A DNA stretch of 21,382 nucleotides from Roseburia_D sp964388945 (GCA_964388945.1 CAYMCM010000043.1:1-21382); one strand, 5' to 3'; shown: positions 1 to 6,821, counted from the first letter of the stretch. Made by a program: numbers and translations. Notes: generated by a model not told the origin, from the letters alone.

Positions 1-601
1 GTTTTTTTACATGTGTGTCGATCGTTCTGGCATCTCCAAAGTAATCATAATTCCAAACATGATTCAAGATCTTTTCTCTTGAGAGTGCAATGCCCTCATT
101 TTCCATAAAATACGCCAGCAGTTCAAACTCCTTAAAACTAAGCTCAATGTGTTCACCATCGACCATGACCATATGTGCCGTCTTATCCATACGGATTCCG
201 CCTGTTTCAATGATCTCCTCTCCTGCTGCCTTATTCGTGCGCCGCAGGATCGCCTCCACACGCGCCACTAAAATTTTCGGGCTGAACGGTTTTGAAATAT
301 ATTCATCCACACCAAGATCAAATCCCTGCAGCTCGTCGCTCTCATCACTTTTCGCAGTCAGCATGATGATCGGCACTTTTGAGGTTTCTCTGATCTCTCT
401 GCACACCTCAAAGCCGTTCATCTTCGGCATCATAACATCCAGTATAACGAGTACGATGTCCTTATCCTGATAAAACAGGTTAAGCGCTTCTTCTCCATCT
501 CCTGCTTCCACCACATCAAAATTCTGTTTTACAAGAAAATCCCGTACCAGTTTACGCATTCTGCTCTCATCATCCACAACTAAAATCTTTAATTTATTCA
601 T
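1..601 (-). CDS. OmpR/PhoB-family response regulator (partial, C-terminus off window)
   Basis: Two-component DNA-binding response regulator. I translated it from the ATG at 601 down to the window edge: about 200 residues with no stop, so the last 25-30 or so residues lie outside the window. The receiver domain covers about residues 4-118, with acidic D10/D11, phosphoacceptor D55 (in ILDVMMPK), T82 and K104 (in ISKPF). A winged-helix effector domain begins near residue 130 (SFKEFELL), and the visible part ends near the recognition helix (RTIDTHVKK). The start is supported by GAGGTGA seven bases upstream of the ATG. It follows a small membrane-protein gene. A partner histidine kinase would normally lie just downstream, beyond the left edge. 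Its target genes cannot be inferred. Confidence 0.93.
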   Translation of the reverse strand, partial: MNKLKILVVDDESRMRKLVRDFLVKQNFDVVEAGDGEEALNLFYQDKDIVLVILDVMMPKMNGFEVCREIRETSKVPIIMLTAKSDESDELQGFDLGVDEYISKPFSPKILVARVEAILRRTNKAAGEEIIETGGIRMDKTAHMVMVDGEHIELSFKEFELLAYFMENEGIALSREKILNHVWNYDYFGDARTIDTHVKK

Positions 602-620
602 TGTCTGTCACCTCATTTTG

Positions 621-648
621 CAGATACTATATCAGCAATTTATGTCAA
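621..648 (-). promoter_or_regulatory. Possible promoter of the response regulator
   Basis: On the minus strand a perfect -35 TTGACA (643-648) is followed after 16 bases by TATCTG (621-626), a poor -10 with three of six matches. It sits in the 58-bp gap before the regulator's start. The weak -10 suggests activator dependence, or that the regulator is also transcribed from the gene upstream. Confidence 0.3.
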
Positions 649-659
649 ATCTGTGTTTT

Positions 660-1151
660 TTACTGCTGCGTCTCTGCTCCCAGTTTTTGTTCCCGTTCGC
701 TCAAGTCCTGCTCCCATGCCGCATAGCGGTTCACCAGTTTTTTCTCGTAATTGAGAACTGTCGGAGAATCACTCGTCAGCGTGATCGCAAACATGGACAC
801 CACCATAATGACCAGCACGATGCAGGCTGCGCACAGATTCTGATAACGTTTTTTGAAATCCCCTTTTTCCGTCTGTACACTTTTTACCGTAATCGGCAGG
901 ATATCCTTTCCGGCAATATAAGGTATCTTCTCAAGATACTCCTGCAATTCCCGCAAATACGCCAGTCCCACCGGCGTTTCAAACAAATTTTCTTCCACTG
1001 TCTTATTGTAAACAGACAGAACCGCCTCTGGCTGTTCCATATTGATCTTTTCTTTCAGGTATTTTACACCTGCAGCTTCTTTTTTTGCCCGCTCCGCCTG
1101 CTTTTTCTCATAAAAAACAAACCCGTCCACCTGATAGATCTTTTTTCCCAT
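660..1151 (-). CDS. Single-span membrane protein of unknown function
   Basis: A 163-residue protein that I do not recognise. I chose the ATG at 1151 (MGKKIYQVDGF) over the upstream in-frame ATG at 1193 because a GGGGGCG ribosome-site-like tract lies about 8 bases before it and the longer form would overlap nrdG. Residues 1-100 are charged and probably cytoplasmic (lysine-rich 16-35; LRELQEYLEKIPYIAGK near 66-82). A single hydrophobic segment spans about 105-125, with C107 and C110 at its start. A short charged tail (133-163) could form a coiled coil. No signal peptide, catalytic motif or repeat is visible. It starts 25 bp after nrdG, so it is probably on the same transcript, and it precedes a response regulator. 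A sensor-accessory role is possible but only a guess. Confidence 0.75.
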   Translation of the reverse strand: MGKKIYQVDGFVFYEKKQAERAKKEAAGVKYLKEKINMEQPEAVLSVYNKTVEENLFETPVGLAYLRELQEYLEKIPYIAGKDILPITVKSVQTEKGDFKKRYQNLCAACIVLVIMVVSMFAITLTSDSPTVLNYEKKLVNRYAAWEQDLSEREQKLGAETQQ

Positions 1152-1176
1152 ATCTTGTCGCCCCCATTTTTGCCTG

Positions 1177-1695
1177 TTACCACAATGTTTCAATCACGCC
1201 TTCCTTCCGGAATTTTTTCATGTCGATCACACGCTGATTGGCAGAACCTTTGAATTTTAACGTAATATCTTTTTCCTCTTCCACAAAAGGACCATCCACT
1301 AAAACATCAATCTGTTTTAACATTTCTGGTGTATCCGCGGTGAAGCATTTTCCGCCCTCCATTAAATCTTTATCCAAAATATAACCTGTATAAGCCCAGA
1401 TCGTTTTCTGTGGAAACTGCTGCCTCACTTTGTTTAAAAAAGGCACCAGTGCCTCTTGATTTTCCGGTTCAAACGGATCTCCGCCAAGCAGCGTCAGTCC
1501 TTTGATATAATCCGGTTTTAACGATTCGAGTATTTCTTGTTCCGTTTCCTTATCAAATGGCTTTCCATTACAAAAATCCCATGTTTCCGGTTGGAAACAG
1601 CCTTTGCAGTGGTTTCTGCACCCGGACACGAAAAGCGAAGTACGTACCCCGATCCCGTTTGCAATATCATAGTATTTGACTGCTGAATAATTCAT
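1177..1695 (-). CDS. nrdG: Anaerobic ribonucleoside-triphosphate reductase activating protein
   Basis: Radical SAM activase that uses a [4Fe-4S] cluster and S-adenosylmethionine to form the glycyl radical on NrdD. It has 172 residues from the ATG at 1695, which has AGGAGG nine bases upstream; a longer in-frame reading to 1896 would run into nrdD and lacks support. The cluster motif is C26-x3-C30-x2-C33 (CRNHCKGC). A second radical-SAM motif, LLGGDPFEPEN, follows near residue 90. Length matches the family (about 150-180). It lies 71 bp downstream of nrdD, separated by a hairpin, which fits a need for less activase than reductase. The 25-bp gap to the following membrane-protein gene suggests shared transcription. 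Confidence 0.96.
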   Translation of the reverse strand: MNYSAVKYYDIANGIGVRTSLFVSGCRNHCKGCFQPETWDFCNGKPFDKETEQEILESLKPDYIKGLTLLGGDPFEPENQEALVPFLNKVRQQFPQKTIWAYTGYILDKDLMEGGKCFTADTPEMLKQIDVLVDGPFVEEEKDITLKFKGSANQRVIDMKKFRKEGVIETLW

Positions 1696-1727
1696 ATTCC
1701 GCCTCCTATCCAACAAAATTTTGTGTA

Positions 1728-1759
1728 AAAAGAGGATTACCCACCGATAATCCTCTTTT
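1728..1759 (-). terminator. Hairpin between nrdD and nrdG (partial terminator or processing site)
   Basis: A perfect 12-bp inverted repeat (1728-1739 with 1748-1759, arm AAAAGAGGATTA) with an 8-base loop. On the minus strand the 3' arm ends in five Ts. It lies just after the nrdD stop and upstream of the nrdG ribosome site. As an intrinsic terminator it would be weak because the stem is A/T-rich, so partial termination or protection of the nrdD message is likely. Confidence 0.6.
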
Positions 1760-1766
1760 GTCCGCT

Positions 1767-3929
1767 TTATAAGTGCAGCACACGTTCCTTTATCTCCTGT
1801 GTCCTGCCCTGATTCCAGAACTGACTGCCAATGTAGCCACAGGTTCTCCTTGCCACATTCATTCTGGACTGATCGATATTGTGGCAGTGCGGACATTCCC
1901 AGATCAGTTTTCCTTCCTGATCCGATACAACCCGGATCTCTCCGTCATAGCCGCACACCTGACAGTAGTCACTCTTGGTATTTAGCTCCGCATACATAAT
2001 GTTATTGTAAATAAATTTCATAATGTCAAGCACTGCTTCCAGATTATCCTGCATATTCGGAACTTCCACATAGCTCACCGCACCGCCTGTGGAAAGTGCC
2101 TGAAACTGCGACTCAAATTTCAGCTTCGAAAAAGCATCAATATCTTCTGTCACATGAACATGGTAACTGTTTGTGATATAGTTTTTATCCGTCACACCTT
2201 TTACAACCCCAAACCTTTTCTGCAGACATTTTGCAAACTTATAAGTTGTGCTCTCAAGCGGTGTGCCATAGATACTGAACCCGATATTTGTCTCATTTTT
2301 CCAGCGCTCGCATGCTTTGTTCATATATTCCATGACTTTTAAAGCAAACGGCGTCGCGCTCGGATCGGTGTGGGATTTTCCGGTCATATATCGCGTACAT
2401 TCGCAAAGTCCCGCATAACCCAATGAGATCGTGGAATAGCCTCCGTATAAAAGCCGGTCAATCGTTTCTCCTTTTTGCAGCCGCGCAAGTGCACCATGCT
2501 GCCATAAGATCGGTGCCACATCCGATACAGTTCCTTTTAAGCGTTCATGCCGGATCATCAGTGCCCGGTAACAGAGATCAAGACGTTCATCAAATATCTT
2601 CCAGAATTTTTCAAAATCCCCTTCCGCAGAAAGTGCGATATCCACAAGGTTTAATGTAACAACGCCCTGATTGAAGCGGCCGTAAAATTTCGGATTTCCA
2701 TTCTCGTCTTTCCACACACTGAGCGCACTGCGGCATCCCATTACCGGAAAACAGTTTCCATCTTTTAATTCTTTCATCTTTTTTTCGGAGATATAATCCG
2801 GAACCATACGCTTTGCTGTACAGCGTGCCGCCTTCTTTGTCAGTTCATAATACTTTGAATCCTCATGGATATTGTCTTCTTCCAGGACATAGATCAGCTT
2901 CGGAAATGCCGGTGTTACCCAGACACCATCCTCGTTTTTCACACCCTGATACCGCTGTTCTAAAACCTCATCAATGATCAGCGCAAGATCTGCCTTTTCC
3001 TGCTCATTCTTTGCCTCATTGAGATACATAAACACGGTGACAAACGGAGACTGCCCATTGGTCGTCATCAGCGTCACAACCTGGTACTGGATCGTCTGTA
3101 CTCCTTTTTGGATTTCCTTGCGCAGTCTGCGCTCTACGATCCGCTCTATTTTTTCTTTAGAAAGCTCACTGCCCGCCTCTCGTAAAGTCTCAAGAACTTC
3201 CGCGCGGATCTTCTGTCTGCTCACATCCACAAACGGCACTAAATGCGCCAGCGAAATACTCTGTCCGCCATACTGAGAGCTTGCGACCTGGGCAATGATC
3301 TGTGTTGCTATGTTACACGCAATGGAAAAAGAATGTGGTTTGTCGATCCGTGTTCCGCTGATCACGGTTCCGTTTTGCAGCATGTCCTCTAAATTGACCA
3401 GATCACAGTTATGCATATGCTGTGCAAAATAATCCGCGTCATGAAAATGGATGATTCCCTGTTCATGCGCATGCACAATATCACGCGGCAACAGAAAACG
3501 TTTGGTGATGTCCTTGCTTACCTCACCCGCCATATAGTCTCTCTGAACGCTGTTTACTGTTGAGTTTTTGTTGGAATTTTCCTGCTTTACCTCTTCGTTA
3601 TTGCACTCGATCAGACTTAGGATCTGTTCATCCGTTGAATTTGATTTACGCACCAGCGCTCTCTGATAACGATATGTGATATACTTGCGCGCAACCGAAA
3701 ATGCTCGTTTCTCCATGATCCTGTCTTCGACCAGATCCTGAATCTCCTCCACATTTAAGGAACGCATCATATCCGCCCCGGCATCCTCAATGTACTGCGC
3801 AATATCATGAATCTCCTCCATGGTCAGTCTCTCTCCCTGTACCACCTCATGATTTGCCTTATCGATCGCGGTAATGATCTTTGAGATGTCAAATACTGCT
3901 TCTGCGCCGCTTCTTTTTATGATCTTCAT
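1767..3929 (-). CDS. nrdD: Anaerobic (class III) ribonucleoside-triphosphate reductase
   Basis: Reduces ribonucleoside triphosphates to deoxyribonucleotides in the absence of oxygen, using a glycyl radical. It has 720 residues. An N-terminal ATP-cone allosteric domain covers about residues 2-93. The glycyl-radical barrel carries active-site cysteines C175 (HNCDLVNL) and C399 (VMGCRSAL). Near the C-terminus are four zinc-binding cysteines (C656, C659, C679, C682), then the radical glycine G698 in RTCGYIGS. The end, RVLHL, is typical of the family. The start has GGAG nine bases upstream of the ATG. The C_GCAxxG_C_C gene ends only 20 bp before it, so it has no private promoter region and is probably read from the promoter in front of the HD-GYP gene. 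All key residues are present and the gene looks intact. Confidence 0.98.
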   Translation of the reverse strand: MKIIKRSGAEAVFDISKIITAIDKANHEVVQGERLTMEEIHDIAQYIEDAGADMMRSLNVEEIQDLVEDRIMEKRAFSVARKYITYRYQRALVRKSNSTDEQILSLIECNNEEVKQENSNKNSTVNSVQRDYMAGEVSKDITKRFLLPRDIVHAHEQGIIHFHDADYFAQHMHNCDLVNLEDMLQNGTVISGTRIDKPHSFSIACNIATQIIAQVASSQYGGQSISLAHLVPFVDVSRQKIRAEVLETLREAGSELSKEKIERIVERRLRKEIQKGVQTIQYQVVTLMTTNGQSPFVTVFMYLNEAKNEQEKADLALIIDEVLEQRYQGVKNEDGVWVTPAFPKLIYVLEEDNIHEDSKYYELTKKAARCTAKRMVPDYISEKKMKELKDGNCFPVMGCRSALSVWKDENGNPKFYGRFNQGVVTLNLVDIALSAEGDFEKFWKIFDERLDLCYRALMIRHERLKGTVSDVAPILWQHGALARLQKGETIDRLLYGGYSTISLGYAGLCECTRYMTGKSHTDPSATPFALKVMEYMNKACERWKNETNIGFSIYGTPLESTTYKFAKCLQKRFGVVKGVTDKNYITNSYHVHVTEDIDAFSKLKFESQFQALSTGGAVSYVEVPNMQDNLEAVLDIMKFIYNNIMYAELNTKSDYCQVCGYDGEIRVVSDQEGKLIWECPHCHNIDQSRMNVARRTCGYIGSQFWNQGRTQEIKERVLHL

Positions 3930-3949
3930 ACTCTTTCTCCTGCTCTTAT

Positions 3950-4417
3950 CTATTTATCCCCGTTTTTTTCGTCCCATTCCCGCATGGATGCTTCCAGAAT
4001 ATCTGCTGCCATCCCGACCAGCTCTTTGCACGGACGTTTTTTATAATACTCCGCTGTCCTCAGTTCCGGAGTAGAACGCTTTGCACCTCCATCCAATCCA
4101 AGCAGTTCCCGACAGACGATCGAGCCGTTTTTTTCTTTAAACTTTGCCGCAAGTTCCTGTATCCTCTGGTAGTGTTCTTTTTTTTCTTCCGGTGCTTTCG
4201 GATCGTCATAGCCGTATAATGCTCCTGCCACCATAAACATTCCGCTGACCGCACCGCAGACCTCTCTTAAACATCCCATGCCGCCGCCAAAAGATGACGC
4301 AAGCCTTGCTGCCGTCTCCCGTTCCATTCCCGTCTGATCCGCATACGCCAGAACTACTGCCTGTGCGCAGTTATAACCCTGTGTGAATAATTCCTCTGCC
4401 TGTTCCTTTTTTCCCAT
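3950..4417 (-). CDS. C_GCAxxG_C_C family protein
   Basis: A 155-residue soluble protein of the family named for conserved cysteines around a C..GCAxxG..C..C pattern, thought to bind a metal or redox group; no function is established to my knowledge. Visible here are C17 (GYNCAQAV), C49 and C54 in a glycine-rich stretch (FGGGMGCLREVCGAVSG), C102 (SIVCRELLG) and C130 (KKRPCKEL). GGGMG then GCLREVCGAVSG is the most diagnostic part. AGAGG lies about 9 bases before the ATG. It is sandwiched between the HD-GYP gene (16-bp gap) and nrdD (20-bp gap), so it is almost certainly co-transcribed with them. The link with anaerobic nucleotide reduction may be functional (redox) or merely positional. Confidence 0.88.
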   Translation of the reverse strand: MGKKEQAEELFTQGYNCAQAVVLAYADQTGMERETAARLASSFGGGMGCLREVCGAVSGMFMVAGALYGYDDPKAPEEKKEHYQRIQELAAKFKEKNGSIVCRELLGLDGGAKRSTPELRTAEYYKKRPCKELVGMAADILEASMREWDEKNGDK

Positions 4418-4433
4418 GATAATTTCCTCTCTT

Positions 4434-5525
4434 TTATCTTGTTCTCAACTGATCGTTCAGTCCCTTCCGTTCCTGCTCGATTCGCTCTATTTCCTCCGCA
4501 GTCAGTGCTTCCTCATCATACTGTTTTAAGATCGTAAGTGTACTATACCGCTCAACATCCATTAAATCGATCTCTTCTCCTGTCACCAGCCGTATCCTGG
4601 GTCTTAAGCTGGATTCTTTATTATTCTCACAAACAATGCCTTCCCGTCCATCGGAAAGGATCACGCCACATCCTTTTGGATAGATTGGCACATATTTCAG
4701 AAATAACCCGATGATATTCTCATCAAACATGGACATGCTGCCTCCCATCAGATACTCTAATACCTCTGACCGCGCATATGCCTTTTTATACGGACGTTTG
4801 CTCGAAAGCGCATCATAAACATCCACAACATGCAGTATTTTCGCAAACGGATGAATCCGGTCTCCTGTAATGCCAAGCGGATATCCTGTTCCGTCCTCAT
4901 TCTCATGATGGCACAGCACACCCATTCTGATATTGGATGTAATATCAAGCCTGTCACTTAAAAAATCATAGGATTTCTGCGGATGCTGCTTAATGACAGC
5001 AAATTCCTCCGCGGTAAGTCTCCCCGGTTTATTTAAGATCTCCTGCGGAACAGCACATTTTCCGATATCATGGAACATACCAGCCACGCACAGATCCTCC
5101 AGCTCCTGCTTCGAATATTCCATTCCCATTCCAATGATCGTCGCAAGCACCGCCACATTCAGTGAATGAAAATAGGTGTAATCATCAAACGAACGCAGAT
5201 CGATCATATCCAATGACACCTGACCCGATAAGAGAATGCTGTCTACGATCTCTTTCGCAACATCCCGTGCCCCGTCTACATCAAGCTTCTGTATTGCGGA
5301 CAATGCTTTTGCCCGCAGTTCCATACACAGGATCTCTTCTATTTCCAGATCCTCTGTAAGCTCATCATCGATATAAAGACCTTGATATCCGTAACCCAAA
5401 AGACGTGTGATCAGATGTTCCGTCAACGCCTTCCCCCGGTGTAGCAGGATTTTATTCGTAAAATCATATATATCCCGTCCAAGGATCATTCCCTCTTTTA
5501 CTTTATTGATTGGTAAATAATGCAT
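4434..5525 (-). CDS. HD-GYP domain cyclic-dinucleotide phosphodiesterase
   Basis: Predicted to hydrolyse cyclic di-GMP (or a related cyclic dinucleotide) through a two-metal HD-GYP domain. It has 363 residues. The N-terminal part (1-110) starts with INKVKEGMILGRDIY, common in stand-alone HD-GYP proteins, and has no transmembrane segment or receiver domain. The catalytic domain covers about 115-285: H120, the HD pair H152-D153 (FHDIGK), the HHE-x3-GTGYP motif at 206-216, and D235 in HVVDVYDAL. All expected catalytic residues are present. A short C-terminal domain (about 285-350, with VILSDGREGIV) follows. GAGGG lies 8 bases before the ATG. It is the first gene of a run with the C_GCAxxG_C_C gene, nrdD and nrdG. 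What it senses is not visible. Confidence 0.94.
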   Translation of the reverse strand: MHYLPINKVKEGMILGRDIYDFTNKILLHRGKALTEHLITRLLGYGYQGLYIDDELTEDLEIEEILCMELRAKALSAIQKLDVDGARDVAKEIVDSILLSGQVSLDMIDLRSFDDYTYFHSLNVAVLATIIGMGMEYSKQELEDLCVAGMFHDIGKCAVPQEILNKPGRLTAEEFAVIKQHPQKSYDFLSDRLDITSNIRMGVLCHHENEDGTGYPLGITGDRIHPFAKILHVVDVYDALSSKRPYKKAYARSEVLEYLMGGSMSMFDENIIGLFLKYVPIYPKGCGVILSDGREGIVCENNKESSLRPRIRLVTGEEIDLMDVERYSTLTILKQYDEEALTAEEIERIEQERKGLNDQLRTR

Positions 5526-5558
5526 CTATGTCCCTCACAACAAAAAGATAAGATATAA

Positions 5559-5592
5559 GAACCGCCCCTGCGATTCTTTACAGGGCCGGCTC
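5559..5592 (-). promoter_or_regulatory. Leader hairpin of the HD-GYP operon
   Basis: In the predicted leader of the HD-GYP transcript, GAGCCGGCCCTG (5581-5592) pairs with CAGGGGCGGTTC (5559-5570) across a 10-base loop, with one G-U pair and one mismatch in 12. A T-rich stretch follows on the minus strand before the ribosome site. It could act as a leaky terminator or a message stabiliser. It does not match the conserved core of the c-di-GMP riboswitches that I know. Confidence 0.45.
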
Positions 5593-5616
5593 ATGTATTT
5601 CATATTCCTTTTTATA

Positions 5617-5645
5617 ATGGTATCATCTCATTTATCATTTTGCAA
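5617..5645 (-). promoter_or_regulatory. Predicted promoter of the HD-GYP/nrdD operon
   Basis: On the minus strand TTGCAA (5640-5645) is followed after exactly 17 bases by TACCAT (5617-5622). Both hexamers match consensus at four or more positions. The predicted start would give a leader of about 85 bases containing the hairpin at 5559-5592. No other promoter space exists before nrdD. Confidence 0.4.
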
Positions 5646-5649
5646 TATT

Positions 5650-5672
5650 CAGATGATTTTTTTCCTCATCTG
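5650..5672. promoter_or_regulatory. Inverted repeat between divergent promoters (possible operator)
   Basis: A perfect 7-bp dyad, CAGATGA ... TCATCTG, with a 9-base T-rich centre. It lies just upstream of the -35 of the minus-strand promoter and about 20 bp upstream of the -35 region of the plus-strand promoter. The position suits a regulator acting on both directions, but no known motif was recognised. Confidence 0.35.
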
Positions 5673-5692
5673 ACACAGCATCTCAAAATAAC

Positions 5693-5721
5693 TTTCTTTC
5701 TTTGCCACTTTATTGTATAAT
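5693..5721 (+). promoter_or_regulatory. Predicted promoter of the 50-residue membrane protein gene
   Basis: A perfect -10 TATAAT (5716-5721) lies 45 bases before the ATG of the plus-strand gene. The hexamer 17 bases upstream, TTTCTT (5693-5698), is a weak -35. It is the only promoter-like site in the gap facing that gene. Confidence 0.5.
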
Positions 5722-5765
5722 AAAAGAAATACTGGTTTAGATCATGCATAAGGAGGGTATTTCAC

Positions 5766-5918
5766 ATGGACGAAAAAACTTACAAGACCATCGGTTCCAC
5801 CGGTGCTTCCTCTCTGATCATTGGGATCTGCGTATTAGCCGGAGGCATCGCAGCAGGAATTCTTATGATCGTAAACGGAGCAAGGCTGCTTGCCAACCGT
5901 TCTAAACACATTATTTAA
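5766..5918 (+). CDS. Small single-span membrane protein (50 residues), unknown function
   Basis: The only convincing plus-strand protein gene in the window. It encodes 50 residues: a charged start (MDEKTYKTIGS), one hydrophobic glycine-rich span at about 15-36 (with G20, G26, G27 and G31), and a basic tail (ARLLANRSKH). AAGGAGG lies 8 bases before the ATG and a TATAAT box 45 bases before it. A strong hairpin plus T-run follows at 5943-5980. The stop is only 3 bp from the convergent stop of the phosphodiesterase gene. I believe comparable short proteins occur in related Lachnospiraceae, but this is from memory and untested. The glycine spacing could allow helix packing or oligomer formation. 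No toxin or signal-peptide pattern is clear. Confidence 0.78.
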   Translation: MDEKTYKTIGSTGASSLIIGICVLAGGIAAGILMIVNGARLLANRSKHII

Positions 5919-5921
5919 TTT

Positions 5922-6689
5922 TTACCTACTGAAAAATTCATGAGGCGTATGCGGATCTTCTTTCCGCATACGCTCTTTTACATTTCGTGCTTTATCCGGA
6001 TAATTCGTGATGATCGCATCTACTCCCATATCATACATCTTTTTCATATATTTCTCTTTATTGACTGTCCACACATGCACTTTTAAATGCTTTTTTCTGC
6101 AGTCTCTTAAAAAATCCGGGTACTGAAGATTATAAAGCGCCGGATGCAATGCATCCACGCCTAGCGCAGCACCATAGACCGGCATATCAATATATCCGTC
6201 CGCATAAAGCAGACCAGTCTTTGCCTGCGGATCTAAGTTTTTGATATCACGGATCGTATAATGATTAAACGATGAATAGATCACCCGATCCTCCATCGCC
6301 GCTTCTTTCACCAGCGCAATCGTTTTTTCTGCCAGTCCTTCATAGAAAAACACGCCTGTCTTTAACTCAATATTAACCGTCATGCTTGTCTTTTTTGCAA
6401 ATGCAAGAACTTCCCGCAGTGTCGGAATCCTCACATTTTTGTACTCCGGATGCTTTCCTGCAAAAGTAAATTTTTTAAGCTCCGAAAGCGTATAATTTTT
6501 AACGTACCCCTTTCCATTACTCACCCGGTCAATGACTTCATCATGCAGTACAATAACCTCTCCATCTTTTGTAAGCTGGACATCCAGCTCAATCCCATCC
6601 GCTTTCATCCGATCCGCCAGCCGGAATGCTTCCATCGTATTTTCCGGTGCGTAACCGGATGCACCACGGTGTGCCCAGATTTTTGTCAT
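5922..6689 (-). CDS. Glycerophosphodiester phosphodiesterase (cytoplasmic, UgpQ-like)
   Basis: Hydrolyses glycerophosphodiesters to glycerol-3-phosphate and an alcohol. It has 255 residues from the ATG at 6689, which has AGGAGG nine bases upstream; an upstream in-frame ATG at 6722 has no such site. The family signature is at the start: AHRG (H7-R8-G9), E16 in APENT, then the metal and acid-base set E34, D36 (IELDVQ) and H49 (VLHDE). Later motifs are NIELK and VHVWTVN. No signal peptide or membrane segment is seen, so it should be cytoplasmic. It is probably monocistronic, with its own promoter (6730-6759). Its last 12 or so codons also encode a terminator hairpin for the opposite strand. Confidence 0.95.
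   Translation of the reverse strand: MTKIWAHRGASGYAPENTMEAFRLADRMKADGIELDVQLTKDGEVIVLHDEVIDRVSNGKGYVKNYTLSELKKFTFAGKHPEYKNVRIPTLREVLAFAKKTSMTVNIELKTGVFFYEGLAEKTIALVKEAAMEDRVIYSSFNHYTIRDIKNLDPQAKTGLLYADGYIDMPVYGAALGVDALHPALYNLQYPDFLRDCRKKHLKVHVWTVNKEKYMKKMYDMGVDAIITNYPDKARNVKERMRKEDPHTPHEFFSR
5943..5980 (+). terminator. Terminator of the plus-strand small gene, inside the phosphodiesterase coding region
   Basis: GCGTATGCGGA (5945-5955) pairs perfectly with TCCGCATACGC (5963-5973) around a 7-base loop, followed on the plus strand by TCTTTTA. This 11-bp GC-rich stem lies 26 bp past the stop of the 50-residue gene. On the minus strand it is coding sequence near the end of the phosphodiesterase and has no adjacent T-run. 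Confidence 0.75.
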
Positions 6690-6729
6690 AGATCTGCCTC
6701 CTGATCTTTGATCATGATACACTCAGCCT

Positions 6730-6759
6730 ATTATATGCTGTTTAAGCAGATTATGACCA
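6730..6759 (-). promoter_or_regulatory. Predicted promoter of the phosphodiesterase gene
   Basis: On the minus strand TGGTCA (6754-6759, four of six) and a perfect TATAAT (6730-6735) are 18 bases apart. The site lies between the tmRNA terminator and the gene. A small palindrome, TGATC-TTT-GATCA (6702-6714), follows in the leader next to the ribosome site. Confidence 0.5.
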
Positions 6760-6781
6760 CTATCCTCCTCGCTGCCACAAC

Positions 6782-6820
6782 AAAAAAATTCGGGAACCCC
6801 GGCAAATGCCAGAATTCCCG
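6782..6820 (-). terminator. ssrA intrinsic terminator
   Basis: Directly after the tmRNA 3' end, CGGGAA (6815-6820) pairs with TTCCCG (6791-6796), with an inner GGC/GCC stem, and is followed by AA and seven Ts on the minus strand. This is a standard strong intrinsic terminator. Confidence 0.9.
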
Positions 6821-6821
6821 A

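Noticed and set aside
618..1253. 211-codon plus-strand frame opposite the small membrane protein and nrdG end
   Set aside because: No ribosome site; composition is that of the reverse complement of real genes, with cysteine-, phenylalanine- and histidine-rich nonsense and no domain.
5526..5765. NrdR box or c-di-GMP riboswitch ahead of the HD-GYP/nrd operon
   Set aside because: No ACACTATATATAGTGT-like pair and no GEMM-type conserved core could be found.
6704..6722. FNR/Crp-like site TTGAT-N4-ATACA near the phosphodiesterase promoter
   Set aside because: Only one half-site matches; the second is degenerate.
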